A DNA stretch of 64,000 nucleotides from contig CM021322.1 of assembly GCA_010645155.1 (NCBI GenBank), positions 9,712,334 to 9,776,333 of the forward strand, written 5' to 3'. Positions 34,601 through 47,308 of the stretch are shown here, in pieces; within the stretch, counting starts at the first letter, position 1; every line of letters begins with the position of its first letter. Under the pieces are notes generated by a model. That model was not told the DNA's origin. It saw only the letters and a program-made list of their open reading frames with translations, and did no database searches. Position numbers and translations under genes: made by a program. This DNA is from Tigriopus japonicus (taxonomy: Eukaryota > Arthropoda > Copepoda > Harpacticoida > Harpacticidae).

Positions 34601-37600
34601 CTGTGAGTTTCTCGGTTCGAGGATCCGAGGCCATCCAATACTTGACCAGGAACTGATCGACACACTCCATTTCGTAGACCAAGTCATACCAGCTGACTCG
34701 GACTTTGTCATAAGCGATTTGTTCCACTCTCGGTTTCTCGTGGAAACCTGGATTCTTCCCAGGTTGCCAGCAATAGCACAAGATGGTCTCAATCCCGGCG
34801 AATAAGATGGGAATCACGTGGAACCATTTCATGGCGATTGAGGAGTTTTCTGAGCAATGTTTGGATTTCTCATGAACAGCAACAAGTTCGATGGAAGGGA
34901 GCAGCAAGAGTTACGCAGTGTTCGAGACAGGAAATTAGGGCTATCATGTCGAGAAAGAGCCTGAAGAATTTGGTTGACGGTAAAAGTGCAGCACGAAATT
35001 GGGGAAAATAGTATCAAGGCACTTGAGGCCAAATCTCTTTGTAGATGGAGGCATGATGATTGTTTGGATTGTTGAACTAGTACAGCACTGAGACTCTCGA
35101 AAAACAATGACAGTAAAGATTTTTCCATTCAGAGGTAGGCGTACCTAGAGGAAACGCTCAACGGTAAAGTGCTTCAATGCCAGATGTCTCTCCACGCGTG
35201 TACTTTATGCTTTTTAATGATTGTGTGAACAATCAACAGAGGCATTGTCTATTCAATTGTTGGTTCTTTAAAATATAAATACTATAGCAAGGATAAACTT
35301 GATTTTCATGATGTTTTGCCTTCCACATCTATTAACACGACCAATTATGGATGGGATGGTTTTGTACACTGATGGATATTGGTTTCATATACTTTGGGAG
35401 ATCCAATTGACCAATGGAGCCCAAATTTTGACAGATTCCCATGAGCATTTGCATCATTTTATGGTTTTGTCATAAGCTAAGCAATTCTTCATCATGACTT
35501 TGAGAGTAGGGAGAATGAGGAAATGTTCCCGAAAATGCTTTCCTCCGATGTGGATTGAACATGGCTTGGTATTTTCAAATTATGGCCTCGGTTTATAACA
35601 ATAAGCAGAATTTATTTTTACAAAAACTCTTCATAAAAAACCAAGCTTTTAGGCCAGAATCAAGAATTTGTACAGGGTATCAAAAGAAAAGTGTCATACT
35701 TTGCAAAAATCATCTTGCTAACAGTAGTGGTCACCCTGTACATACGAAGGTCATGTTGATTGTGAAGGCACATCTCAAAAGCAAATTTGCCTCTGGCTTT
35801 AAAAAGAGCGACTCCTCAAAATAAATCTCCATTTGTTTAACCTTGTTCTTTGTTTGCGTTGTATTTCCCGTTTAGAAACTTAGCCGTCAGAAGCGTATCG
35901 GCTAAAATATTCACTAGAGGAGCACATATTTCTCGAAAAAAAAGTGTTTCATTGAAGCAGATAACACTCTCTGTCTTGACAGAAGAAGCAAATTGTGAAA
36001 CTTTTTCTTTCAAAGAGCACTTTTTGACTTCGATTTTCCTTCAAACAACGTGTGTTCTTGAAAAAAACCACTCTGCATTCCGAAATCAAAAGCGCAAGAC
36101 TCTTAAAAATCAAGAACGTGAAGCTTGAATTAAGAGCTTAGTTTCAATTCCCACATGAGAAGAAGTTCAAGGACGAGGCCAATCTGAGAAGTTGGGCCGC
36201 AGGTGTGCAAACCTTGTACATAATGGCCATGTACAACATGTATATTCACAATGCGTCAAATACATCCTCAATTAAGGGAATGAGTGAGCATTTGGATTGC
36301 CCAAGCATCCCAAAAAATTGCCATTATGCATGACCAATCCAAACGTGGATGATGCGTCCAAAAATGGGCGGAATCATCAGGACCCAAGTCTCTCAACTCA
36401 ACCTCACTTCCGTCTCCTCTCTTCATAACGTGCTTTGAGACCTTCCAAAGTAAATTGGTCGCGTGTGCTTTTCGCATTAGCATTCCTCTGACATTTTCTG
36501 AGCATGAATAACAGTTCTGTCAAGCTTATCCAAGCGACAGAAACCTAGAATATCTTATCAAATGGCCACCGGGACATTTGGGAAGAGAAGAAGTTTGGTG
36601 TACATTTTTATTGAGTGTAAAATGGGCCGAGTTCACAACGAATCGACAAAACTTTGCTCTGGGGCTGAAATGCGTCAGTCCGAGTTTCAGAACTTCCGCA
36701 TTCGTTGAGTATTCTACGTCATAAAAATTGAGAAGGCTCATTAAGAGGACATTCATGTGCTCATACCTCATTCAGAGCAGTTTGGAGGGTTGTGTATTAC
36801 TTAAAGAGTACCGATGATAAGCATGTTGAAAACGAGCATGACTCATTTTTTGCAGTATTGACTCTTCTAGGCTCATTAGCGGCAAATGATCCTTTGACTT
36901 CATCAAGAGCGGAACAAGGTTGAATATATGAGTTCTTTTCTTCGGAGACACCTGAGGTGATTGAAATGAAGAGAAATCGTTCATTTCACTTTCTCATAGA
37001 TGCGATCAGATGATCGTGATTTGAAGTACCCAGAACCAATTTGAAGCGCGTCATTGGCAACATTACGATTCTTTTCTTTCCCTTACTAAATGGGAAGGTA
37101 GTAATCAGGTGAATGGGCATCGTACGTAGTCTCATGAAATTGGGGCCTTGAAGAGGAAGTTTCTCTTGATGTGAAGGAAAATTTCTACGAAATTTGATGA
37201 TCATTCAAACATTTCAGTTTTGGCGGCAGGCGGTTATCAATCAAACAATTCAGTTATAGTCTGATGAGCGATAACATGATTGTTGACCTCTCAGCCTTAA
37301 AATAGAAAGTGGGAGGTTTGAGGGAAATTTCTGATTTGGTAGGGATCTTGAGAGAAGAAGAAACAATTTTTGGAAGAAAGACTTTTGTGCCGGATAGTAT
37401 TGTTGTATTTTAAGGGTGCTTTTAAAGCAAGGGAAACAGGCTAAATGTTTATGAATGATTCATAATAAAAAATTAGGTCTCCTCTTGATAAAGTATTATT
37501 GAAGTTGAAAAGAAAAAAAAATGACTGTTGCTGGTCCAAAAGTTAGTTCTAGTTTTTTGAAAGTGTTGTATTTCTTTTCCAATGAAACACCCAGTTGATT

Positions 37601-40600
37601 GAGGGAGGAGCTTCATTGTTGCAAAATGACTTGTTTCCTATGAAAAAGCGTTTGTTTTTGCTGACTTCAGAAACTTGGCAAAATATTCTTCAGATTGTCT
37701 TTTCCATGAAAAGTGCCATTTTGTTGACAAGATTAGAAGTTAAATAGGAAAAAATAGAGAGCTAATACGTCGAATTATTGGAAACTTTGACTGGTTCAGA
37801 TTTTTTTTTGGGATTAAGTTGGTCACACAAGCATTAAAGCTTTGATTCAAGCATTAGCGCATTTGCGTTCTGGTGCTTCGTATCTGGAATTTGCCAAGTC
37901 CAATTTACCTGTGACAAAAAATTGTACAATAGTCATCGACAGCTTAGATGAGGTCATTCATGAAGGCGGGATCGGTGAACAACAGCCTCTTTCAGAACGC
38001 AGCTTCTACAATGTGCTAAGCTGTGTTCTGACTCAAGAAAAACAAATGGAAAAAGTTTTTTTTTTTAAATCTAAAAGACATAAAACACTTGGCAGACTAC
38101 AAAGAAAGCAAAAAGTATTTGAATATGAAAATGCTTCAAAACGACCTATTCTCTTTTTTTTCATTAGAAATTTGTATCGGCGTAATAAGCAAACGGAAAG
38201 AGAAAATCGACCAGGGCGCAAAATCCCACGTGTTTTCGCGGTAAGACGCTTAGGACTGCTCTGAATTGTCAGTTGTGGTCAACGTGGACAAGACACAATC
38301 CAACTAGCCTCATGTTCTTCACAATTTGGCCTCAAATTGTTTGATTTTTCACCCTTCAGCGTTGAAATGATTGCTGTCCGTCATTTCTCCCACTCTCTAA
38401 TGTTCAACTTGGTTTCCACCGATTGAAAAACACGATATTTGTTTAGACTTTGGGGCAAATTGCCTCATGTTCGGTTCGTAAGCTATTGAATCCCGATGAA
38501 AGTGTCGGTTGCTGGCCAAGATTATCCATCAACATGTCAAGGTAAACCAAATTTCAGCCCTGTATTGCCAGAATTCTCAGGGTAATGCACACATGCACAA
38601 ATATGACATGGCATGGATCGCAATAACACCTCATAATTTATTGACAGTTAAGTCGTGCAATCCATGAGCTCTGTCGGGAACCGCTAAACATCCGAAAAGG
38701 CAGAGATTACGGAACTAAACCGACATCTGTGTCGGCAATTTGGGGGAGCTCAACAAACTTGGCCACTTCACAAAGTTGCTGAAACAGGAAGTCGTGCTGT
38801 TGATAGTTCAAAATGATTAAATCTAGAAAATTAGGTGCTTTTAGAGGCTCGTTCGCTCGCCCGCCCAAAATGGACTCCACCTCAAAACTATTCTTGGATC
38901 TAATCTCTGGGAAGTTGTCATCTAAGGGCGCAAAGGAATCCATTTCCTCGGCTCAAACCAGATCAAAGGCTGCCAACGAGAACACGATGTAAGACTCACC
39001 TCATCAAAGGCCAGAAGACGATTGATCGCATTCTGATCAGGTCTGATCACTTTCTTTCGGTTGATATCACTCAAATTGGGACTAGAATCACTCTCGAACG
39101 GAGTTTGGGCCTCTCCATCGCCATTTGTGGGCGTGGTCATCTCGGGTTCGGAAACGTCCTCGGCCTTGGAAGAAGCCGTACTTATGGTATCGTCATCCGA
39201 ACTGCCAATACCATCATCTTGATCGACCATCAACTTGGTCGGTCGGGATTCCTCACTCGAATCTACAAATGAATCAGAAAAGACACAACTTGAGAACCTG
39301 ATTGGATTTCAAGGTGGGAAGGAAGAAGTAATGGGAAACTGAAAAAGAGATGTATTCAATGCCAAGGACAAGGTGATCATCATTATTCTCTGTTGGGATG
39401 GCACTCGCTTTTGGGGGGACAAAGAACGGACAAATAGTTGGTCCTTTGGGTTGAGTTGAATTTGAGCATCTTTGCCGAGTAAAACAGAAAAGGGTGGCTC
39501 AAGAGTTCAAGGTCAAGGATGTTTTCACTACCATGGTACTGGCAAAGAGATTTTTGTTTTCATTACGTCGTAAAACCTTTTTTTTCAGGAAAACCATCAT
39601 GTTTAGAGACTTAAATTAAAATAATATGATACTGGAGTAAATTTCATGGGTATTCGAAAAGCGGAGCCTTTTTGCATAAGGAAATGAAGCGGCTCAAGTT
39701 CAAAACGGAAGCCGAGTTCAAATTGTGACTTTGCTCTTGCCTCATGACGATTGACGTCAACTTTTTCCAACCATCAAAATTCATGAGATTACCGTCATCA
39801 TCATCATCATCATCGTCATTATTATGAATATTATTACTCGAGGTGTTTTCTTGCAAGTTTTATTTCATCCAAGACAAAGAAGTCTACTTCCTGGGAAAAT
39901 GGAATCAATTGGAACCCCCGTTGAAGACTTCTTTCTCATCTTTCTCTCAACAGCTTTGGTTGGCTCAACTAATCTCCAATCTCCACCGGTTTCTGAAAGT
40001 CGAGAGGCATCCATTACTCGTCGTAATTTACCGTAACTGTTCAAAAGTTCGTGAGGAATGCGTCTCCTCCTCAATTTCGACTTGCAAAAACTTCCAAATG
40101 ACAAGGTTTCAAAACTCGTGCCAAACTTCCAAACCTCATCATGAGGATCAACCCAAATCTCACAACATCTCCAAAGCCTATTTCCAGGGCTAAATAAGTC
40201 TCTTCCGAACAAGGGGAAAGTGCAATCGATCGATGGGTGGATGGATCGAGTCATGACATGGCATAAGTACTCGCCCTTCCTTCTGTTCTATCGTCAATGT
40301 CTTTTTAGTAGGGAGTCATTGGAAGTCATGAAAAGGAGCCTAACGATTCAATAGTAACCGCTTTCAGCTCGATTCTACTAAACATGTTGGCCGAGAGTGA
40401 TTTGAATAGTTTCATCTCTCGATTCGGAAATCACGATCAAGAGGCTCTCTTATCGTCATCATTAGGGACAGGAACTTTAGACGAATAAACGTATTCGTCT
40501 TTTTTCGTCTTTTTTAACCTTATTCGTCGCGACAAATTTATTCGCCTAATTTGGATTTTAATCGTCTTTTTTCGTCTAATCCGGCAATTTTACTCAACTT

Positions 40601-43600
40601 TTTTGTCTGATTAGTCAAAAATGGAAAATTTTCTTGGATTTTAAGTTTTTTCTCAAATTTTAAATCAAATAGACACATGCAAAAAAGTTCAACGCCAAAA
40701 CTTGGGCCAAAGTAATAGTTTGATTGTCAGTTGCGTTTTTGCTCGAACAAAATATGATCCACACTTAAATTTTAACTTGTAAGGTTTCCTGACAGACACT
40801 GAAAGAAAAGGCCACTATTGGATTGAAAAAAGCTATCCGACTATGCAAACAATTAATGTGTCAGCAAATTTGCTATTAAATGCAACTGAAATGCTCAACT
40901 GAAAACGTTGAAAAAAGGGCGGTTTTGAACTGTTTTTTGCATTGACCATTTCTTGCTCTTTTGGCACCTTTCTGTTCGTTGCTTTTGTAGATTTTGCCGT
41001 TTTACCGTGAAAAACAGTTTTTTTCGTCTTTTTCTTCTAATGAACCCTTTTATTCGTCTTTTTTCGTTTCATCGGGCAATTTTATTCGTCTTTTTTTGTC
41101 TAATCGCGCAATTTTATTCGTCTTTTTTCGTCTAATTTGACAGTTTTATTCGTCTAAACTTCCTGTCTCTAGTCATCATCATCATCATTGAGCAATCTAT
41201 AACAGTCTTCAAAGAAGGGTGGTTTTGGATTGGTTTGGAAGTAGATCTCTATGATAATATTTAGAACCTGGTACTAATTTATCTGATGTTCCGAGAGCTT
41301 CGGATTGGGCAATTTTTCAGAAAGTTTCGTGCCGGTCGTCGAGGTCGTCAATCTCACTGATCTTATTTTAATTACACGGGTTTTCGGGTTGTGATTTGAT
41401 TACGGCAAACACGTGATCGATCTATTCTATCTGTTCATAACATTGAAAAAGCTTGCATGTGGGTGTAAAGTCGAATTATACGACTAAGAAAGGAAGTGGA
41501 ACATCTTGAAAAAATTCTTCTCACCGTTGAAAACTCAAATTTCACGATGATCCGGAATGTCGAGTGATAAATGAGTTTTCCGTCAAGATCATCTCAAAGT
41601 TCATTGTTTTTTTTCGCTTGCCAATTTACATTCAGACAATGTGGTTGTGTGAATCAAGGCTGATGATGGTCTTGGCAATGGTTTGGAGCCATGTCGAAAC
41701 GAACGCTCCGAGATTCGGATCAAGGTACAATTTTTCAATCACGAGGAGAAAATGTTAGTCTCACTCTCAGAACTAATTGTTAGAAGACATCTGCCTCCTC
41801 AGTTAAGGGTCTTTGCGGCAATCCTGGAAAATCTCACAACCTAATACGATATCTTGATTGCACGAAGGATTGAAAATCAATCCATTCAGCTATTGTTCAA
41901 ATGTTCACTGTCTTAAAGCAATTTCATCTCAAATCTTGAAAGTTCATACACAAGTCACTGAATATTTCCGAGCCTGATGAGATCGAGAGGTCTGGTAGTA
42001 ACTTCATCGAGATAGATTAATCACGATCAGGATATTGAGCCACGATCTTGCCTTCCTGAAGATGTCAGAAGTGATCTTGGTCGAACGAGATAGGATTCGA
42101 CATGAAGATTGGATGGAGCGAATAGATTCCGAATGAATTCTTCCTGAATTCCTACTTTTTTTTCTCCGACATATGGCCACAAAATCAGATTAACTCAGAC
42201 ATCTTTCCTGGTAGCTCATAATCAATCCCGTGAAGTAATGATAGTTCATTCCCTTTTTTCCAGATGTCGTCATATTCCAGAAATTTTACATCCCACATAT
42301 TTCTATAAAAAAACGCACTATTTAGACAGAACCGTAGCCAAATATTGTTCTTAGTTCAATTGTCTCCACATTGATCTCGGAAGAGGAATTCCCTTTTTCC
42401 CATCTCATGGACAAACAAAACAACCATTGACACTCACCCAAGCATGGTTCTTGGTTGAGATCAAAACACTAAAGCTTTAGATCAACTCCAGTTGGATTTT
42501 CACCCTCATTGTTTGGATTCGCGATCTCCGGCGAAAAACAAGACTTCCTAGTTCTGCTCGGTCGAATCCGGATTGTACAAGGTTCTCCTCGGGAAGATCG
42601 ACAAAACAGGTTCAGAGAAAAAGGACCTGGCGTGTCCTCATTCAGAGTGTCAAGTGAACCGATTTACTGCGAATGTTGGCAAAAGCTTGAATTGTCCAAC
42701 GTTGGCACTTGGTCCATAAATCAAGTGAAAAGATGACGTTGGCGAAGAGTTGCTGAGTGGAAATCGTTCGTCCAACGTCCAACTGTATTTCAACCATCCG
42801 TACTGTTGTTGCACTGGGCGTTTTGACACAGAAAAGCATTCATTCTTCTCATGACTATAACCATCATTAAGCGGAACTCTTAATGGCCAAGACAATAGAG
42901 GCGGAAGGGCACACTGTAAATAAATTAAGAAATTTCCTGTCTCTGACACAAAGAAGGATTCATGCTCACTTCAAAATTAGGATACAGACAGACAGACATA
43001 TGTCCAGGCGTGAATGGAAACACCTTCAGTTTTGTCTAAACCTGCTTCTCTGCCAAGATTCCGAGTTGCCGATTGCCAAACTAATCCCAACTTCTTACTC
43101 CATAAGAGCATCAAGTGCAAGGGTTGCTCTATGTAGGTAGACAGTCTCTCGTCCATTCAGGCCCTAGATGAAACAAACTATCCCAAAGAGGTCCCAAAAT
43201 GGACGAGCTTGCCTTGAAGTGCTCAAATGCTCTTTGGCTTGAGCCTCTGGACAATGGCGGCCAAATGGTGACTTCAGGCAACGACAATGGGGAAGTGGTA
43301 GTTTGAGGAGTCAGCACTGCGTGCGGAATTGGAGATCAGGGACGAGATTCTGAGATTCTGGGGCCTTCGTTGGTTGCTTTAATTATCAACGGTTCCTTGT
43401 CATCTTGGCTAATGATCGATTCATCGTGCCCAATTGGGATTGGTCAATCATGGCGGAACATGGAATATGCTTGCCAGAGACCTTGGCAGAGGATAAAAAA
43501 GGCATAATTCCCCGGACTTGACCCTCCTGTAGCAATCGATGCATTCATATTCCCTGTAGTCAAGGGTCTTTGGGTAAATAATGATTGAAGGGCCCGGAAA

Positions 43601-43878
43601 TTTGGAATTTTGAAGGGCCTTAGCCGTCAAAAGTTCTAAAGGATTCCGTCAATATTTACTTTCACACACGCCCATAAAAATGGAAGGTTGTCTCACATGA
43701 CTCATCAGGACGCAAATCTTACGCCTTAAAGTATAGGTAACTTGACTATGATTAATTACTAGCCAATGGTCTTACCTTGGTCGTTGGTCGATGACATTCC
43801 CAAATTCGGAGGGAGACTGTTGAGCCCGGTGTCGTAACTGATGGTTCGGTCCCCGAACTTCAATGTTCTCAAACTCAT
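28645..43878 (-). CDS. spir: Spire-like actin/vesicle-transport protein, partial, short N-terminus
   Basis: Six coding exons: 43878-43776, 39262-39000, 33416-33305, 32574-32150, 29298-29200 and 29063-28645. Every junction has GT and AG ends and all phases agree, giving 473 codons plus two bases before a donor that leaves the window's readable exons. The start MSLRTLKFGDRTISYDTG follows an in-frame stop and has an ACA-ATG-A context. Residues about 35-175 are acidic and Ser-rich. A basic Ser-rich part follows (QRRHSITICESRS). The Spir-box is at about 265-290 (RLDEVAHIRSVLTKAELEAL). The modified FYVE finger has Cys pairs 303/306, 320/323 and 328/331 (VCFLCMKTRFGLF, CEMCKQLVCQKCHSKMKIP). The fourth pair should lie in a later exon not found here. 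Spire proteins usually begin with a KIND domain and WH2 repeats that nucleate actin; none is visible. Identity of the C-terminal half is secure; membership of exons 1-2 rests on phase and order. Confidence 0.8.
29632..29904. mobile_element. Foldback/MITE-like element in Spire intron 4
   Basis: A 273-bp near-palindrome. The outer arms read CAATGGACCCTG (29632) with its inverse ending at 29904. Inner arms start CTCGGTAAGATGGCG at 29676, with inverse CTCAGTAAGATGGCG ending at 29861, and continue for about 75 bp with scattered differences (TTAGATGG, GACACA, TTTAGNGGTTGA). The loop is a short A-rich run. It has no coding capacity and no clear target duplication. Confidence 0.75.
30231..30368 (+). 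repeat. 19-bp tandem repeat, about 7 copies
   Basis: Units of the form GCCAAAACTAAAAATGCCA repeat head to tail with a few substitutions (AAATATG, GCCGAAAC, GCCAGAC). It lies in intron 4 of the Spire-like gene. Confidence 0.92.
34236..34832 (-). CDS. Single-pass membrane protein with a fibronectin type III domain
   Basis: Uninterrupted frame of 198 residues. The start ATG at 34832 (MKWFHVIPILFAGIETILC) has a GCC-ATG-A context and gives a hydrophobic signal peptide of about 20 residues; the open frame upstream lacks such a start. Residues about 30-135 look like one fibronectin III domain (PRVEQIAYDKVRVSWYDL, TQFETTIEVIPRVAYEFQVV). A Pro/Thr-rich stalk follows, then a transmembrane segment (TPILIGLIFVGLSAIMTMIA, about 167-190) and a short acidic cytoplasmic tail ending TSEDD. 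This predicts a type I surface protein with a small extracellular domain. The gene is intronless and lies on the same strand inside intron 2 of the Spire-like gene, 0.8 kb from exon 3. I do not recognise a named family. The single uninterrupted frame with signal and membrane anchor makes a real gene likely. Confidence 0.85.
   Translation of the reverse strand: MKWFHVIPILFAGIETILCYCWQPGKNPGFHEKPRVEQIAYDKVRVSWYDLVYEMECVDQFLVKYWMASDPRTEKLTEFLPKTQFETTIEVIPRVAYEFQVVAREDKGGLLGVDYNRSPVSKFQTSRLKENVDPTVPPGFEGRIDLSESTTTIKPGLAKPRVDFHTPILIGLIFVGLSAIMTMIAVAVNYWQRTSEDD
40463..41171. mobile_element. hAT-type MITE with an internal satellite, in Spire intron 1
   Basis: A 709-bp element with a perfect 8-bp target duplication, GTCATCAT (40455-40462 and 41172-41179). 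The first 27 bp of its inverted ends differ at two positions (TAGGGACAGGAAC and TAGAGACAGGAAG, both followed by TTTAGACGAATAAA). Inside both ends, TTCGTCTTTTTTCGTCTAAT-like units repeat many times in tandem with variation. It has no coding region. The right duplicated site merges with an ATC trinucleotide run. Confidence 0.9.
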
Positions 43879-45287
43879 TGTGTCGGACTTATTAGTACGG
43901 GCCTGTTAGTTCTTACTCACTCACGACAAATGATCAAATAATCCACCCACAATCCAGAACGACGAATTCCAGATTTAAGAGCCTCCCTCGATTGTTGCTC
44001 ACTGCACTCAATGAAGCACTACTTACACCCACTTCCAAGGGGCAACAAAAGCTACCTTCAATTCCATTCTGACCATTCACTCGAGATCCTTACATCTCTT
44101 TCAGCACGACCAAGGAATCCAAATGGGTCCGTTCATTCAGGTATGTCAACCTACACTCTACTGTAGGCCTGAAACCTGGGCCTATGTGTGGATAGATATG
44201 ATATCACGAGAATCGCCAAAATCAAGAGACGCAATCGCAACTACTCGACATTGTGTGGGAAACGAACCTCTGAGAGGAAATCCAGGTCATGAGAACCTCA
44301 CATGGTACACAATTATTATAATAATGCCACCCAGAGGGGGTTGGCTATCTTTGTTCCTTGGTGGCACTTTTCACAACTCACGACAAACAGAACAGTCGAC
44401 CAACACACAACCCAAATCGAGCTTGGGTAGAACCTTGAACCACTCAAGATCTTGGTCAAACAGCCAAGAGGCATACAGGTCTATCCATCCATGTATGAGC
44501 GAATGTAGAGGGTGGAGAACTGGAGGTAGTTGGGTTGTTGCCGTCAGAGGAACGAGCGTACTCCTTCGAATCTTGTTTCGGGACAACTGCAATGACTCCA
44601 TGCACGGAGATATCATGGATTGGATGATGGAGATCTCTCACCGGGACTTTGAGCGCCCGAGACTGAAGCGTCGCCGAGCACGAATGGAGGAGACAAGGAA
44701 GTGGCATGGATGGAGCACGGAGCGTAATAGAGCACTGAGCAAACCCCTAGAGTGATCGATTGTGGCTAATATAGTTCCCAGGATTTGCAGTAATGTCGTG
44801 AGGAGGGAGCAACTGGGATTCTAGCTTTTCTAGTCTTTCAATTTAGTTGGCAACGCCATCTATGGTGCTTGCTTGTACTCTTTCTAAGACTTGCAATTAA
44901 GGAGACCTCCGAAAACAGCTAAATAGAGAAAAAAACTGTGTGAAGGAAGTGTTAAACTTGAGGCAATTTTTATCTGATTTCTGTTTCTTACAAAAGTATG
45001 CTACACGTATTTGAATACGTTTGTTTGCTTTAGTATGACACTGAAATAAAAAAGTAAAATATATTTGATGGAGGGAAGACAGTCACACTCCGTGATTGAA
45101 ATGATAATTCGTGGGGGTAAACAAGTCTCTATATTATTTGAAAGTGAACAACTAATTTATGCTAGGCATGCAGACCACAAAGCTTAGCTTTGATAATCAA
45201 AGCAAAAGAAAGTGTTTTTGTACTCAACAGATAACGTCCTCTATGAGCTTCATCATGAAGCACTGCATTGCAGAAAAAAATCAAGGC
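43879..45287. other. Upstream region of the Spire-like gene
   Basis: Presumed to hold the 5' UTR and promoter of the minus-strand Spire-like transcript that starts coding at 43878. No KIND-domain or WH2 exon was found. A 210-codon open frame on the plus strand (44123-44755) has no recognisable domain and is not called. Confidence 0.4.
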
Positions 45288-45496
45288 CATGGGTTGGCAA
45301 CTGCTTTTGGATCAAGGCCCACGAAATTTGATTTTGTGTTGTCAGGGGCCCACAAATTAACAATCAAAGCCTATGAGTACAGTATTATGGATGGCTTGCA
45401 GGCCCACTATTCTGAGCTTTCCCCATAGCTCCTGGGCACACCAATGACCACCCTTGGGCCACATGTGGGCTCAATCCCATGGGATGCCGACCCCTG
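45288..45496. mobile_element. Short, old hAT-type MITE
   Basis: The 209-bp segment starts CATGGGTTGGCAAC and its opposite end, inverted, reads CAGGGGTCGGCATC, 11 of 14 alike. The 8-base flanks ATCAAGGC and CTCTAGGC agree at 6 of 8 positions. This fits a decayed hAT insertion. It is non-coding. Confidence 0.6.
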
Positions 45497-47308
45497 CTCT
45501 AGGCGATCCCTTACAGAGAGCACTTTTCAGTGCCATCAAAATTGAGATGAAAAAATGGGAAACATGTTAACTACTCCATCGCCAATAGACGTTACAGGCA
45601 TGAATTTATTTGTGAACTGTCAAAGTCTCAAACAATCAATCAAATATAAACTGCCTCTTCGAACATCCTTTGTATATATTGGCTGTGCAGTGGCATTAAG
45701 AAACTTGTCTTCATAACAAAAAGGTAGCAACTTCGATGAATTTTGATTTTTAAGATTTGAGATCCTTTTTCTTTTATTTTATAGGGGGCACTTTTGGCAC
45801 ACTCAGAGTTGACATATCTTTACTTTTTCTGTGGTGTTAGAGAACTCGCGCATGTTTTTCTTGAGGGAGCGTTTGAGATCGGGGTTTTAAGTTAGCACAG
45901 AGAGTCAGGGAGATGGGGCCCGGTAGGTGCCTTTTGTGAAATGATTGAGGGCGACATCTAGTGTGTTTCGTTGGAAGCTCGTGAAAGATGATGCAGGCAT
46001 CCAAGTTGATTTCCATATTTTAGGCCTGTCATCCAAAATGACAGAGAGAGATGAATGGCGGGAGCAAAAAAGCTCAATGTTAGACAACAAAGCGCATTTA
46101 AATTTCATTTTTTATCATCGCTCTTTGACTGGGGTAGAGCTAGACTGGGGATCTTATGTTTGGTAGTCATGATTTGCGTTTGAAGTAATTATTCTGAAAC
46201 ATCTTGGAGTATTTCAAGCTTTACTAACCTTGGCTTGCTTTTTAACAAAAAAGACTTGCCCTTCAAAGCCATATCGTGTCGTGTTCGGAATCAATTACAT
46301 CCCGAAATTTTATTCCTTGAAATTGAAAAACTCGGCTGTTCCGGCTACAGTTGGGGCCTGCAACACTTATTACCGAAGTTTTTTGGTGTGAATATAAAAA
46401 GGTCACCCAAAAAAAGGGTCAAGGTCCACAAGTAGGCGAAGGCCGACATGATACTGTCCCTTTCTATGCACTATGTTGGAGTATATCGGAACAAATTTAG
46501 GCACATGATGTAGAAATAAGAGCAGAGCAATTTTAAACCCTCAATCAACTCACAATATCATAACACAGGCTTTCGTCGGGGCATGGATGAGTGCAATCGA
46601 ACGAATTCAGCTGGGGATTCTTCTGCCAAAATGACAACGGGATGCGTCAGAGCCAAAACTAACCCCCTGAAAAAGCTTACCTTAATTCCCCAGCCCAATT
46701 CGTATCCTTTGTATGGACAATCAATTGAAATAAGAACTTCTCCCTCATGCACCAAACTTAAACTATGAAATGCCCCAGCCTATTTCTGATCCATCCCTAG
46801 CTAGTTTAGCCCCAAAATCCCCAGCTGAGTTCGCCCGACTACGTACACTCATCTATTGCTAAGTGTATCACAAGACGTAAAACATTTTTCCCATTCAAAA
46901 TTTTATTACTTTCCATTAAGTATGAATATGAATGCCTACTTGCAGATGAGAATGAGTATTATTGGTTTAATGGTCAAGTATATAAGAATAGATTAGTTTG
47001 GCCTTTGTAGACCGGATGGCGGTTCGATATGACGGATGTAGAAAAAGATATAAATAGGCCAATTTTGCACATTTCTCAGGGCACCATTGTGTTTCCTTGT
47101 CACTGTGCTTTTTCAGCGGAATAATCTGAAGTTTAAGAACTTTGGACATAAATTACAGAAAGGTAAAAACTTTAAAAAGTAGCATATTCCAAAAATATAG
47201 TGGAAAGAGCCTAAGCCTATCTGGCGTTCCATGAACGAATAAGGTTGGATGTTGGTGTTTAACCACGATTTCATTGGAAAACATGAGAATTAGTGCTAAA
47301 CAGATAAT
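45497..47308. other. Non-coding stretch, no gene recognised
   Basis: Only short motif-free open frames. Confidence 0.5.

Noticed and set aside
38707..38943. 78-codon minus-strand open frame just after Spire exon 2
   Set aside because: Starts at an ATG with an in-frame stop shortly before it, but no acceptor joins it in phase to the neighbouring exons and no homology is recognised. It could be an alternative exon; the evidence is too thin.
44123..44755. 210-codon plus-strand open frame upstream of the Spire-like gene
   Set aside because: No recognisable domain, odd composition (Trp- and Arg-rich stretches), no splice or poly(A) support, and it overlaps the likely promoter/5' UTR of the minus-strand gene.
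19209..44900. CAACGCCATCT...TGTACTCTTTC similarity between 19,209 and 44,851
   Set aside because: Only about 30 bases with gaps; possibly a SINE or MITE relic, but too short to call.
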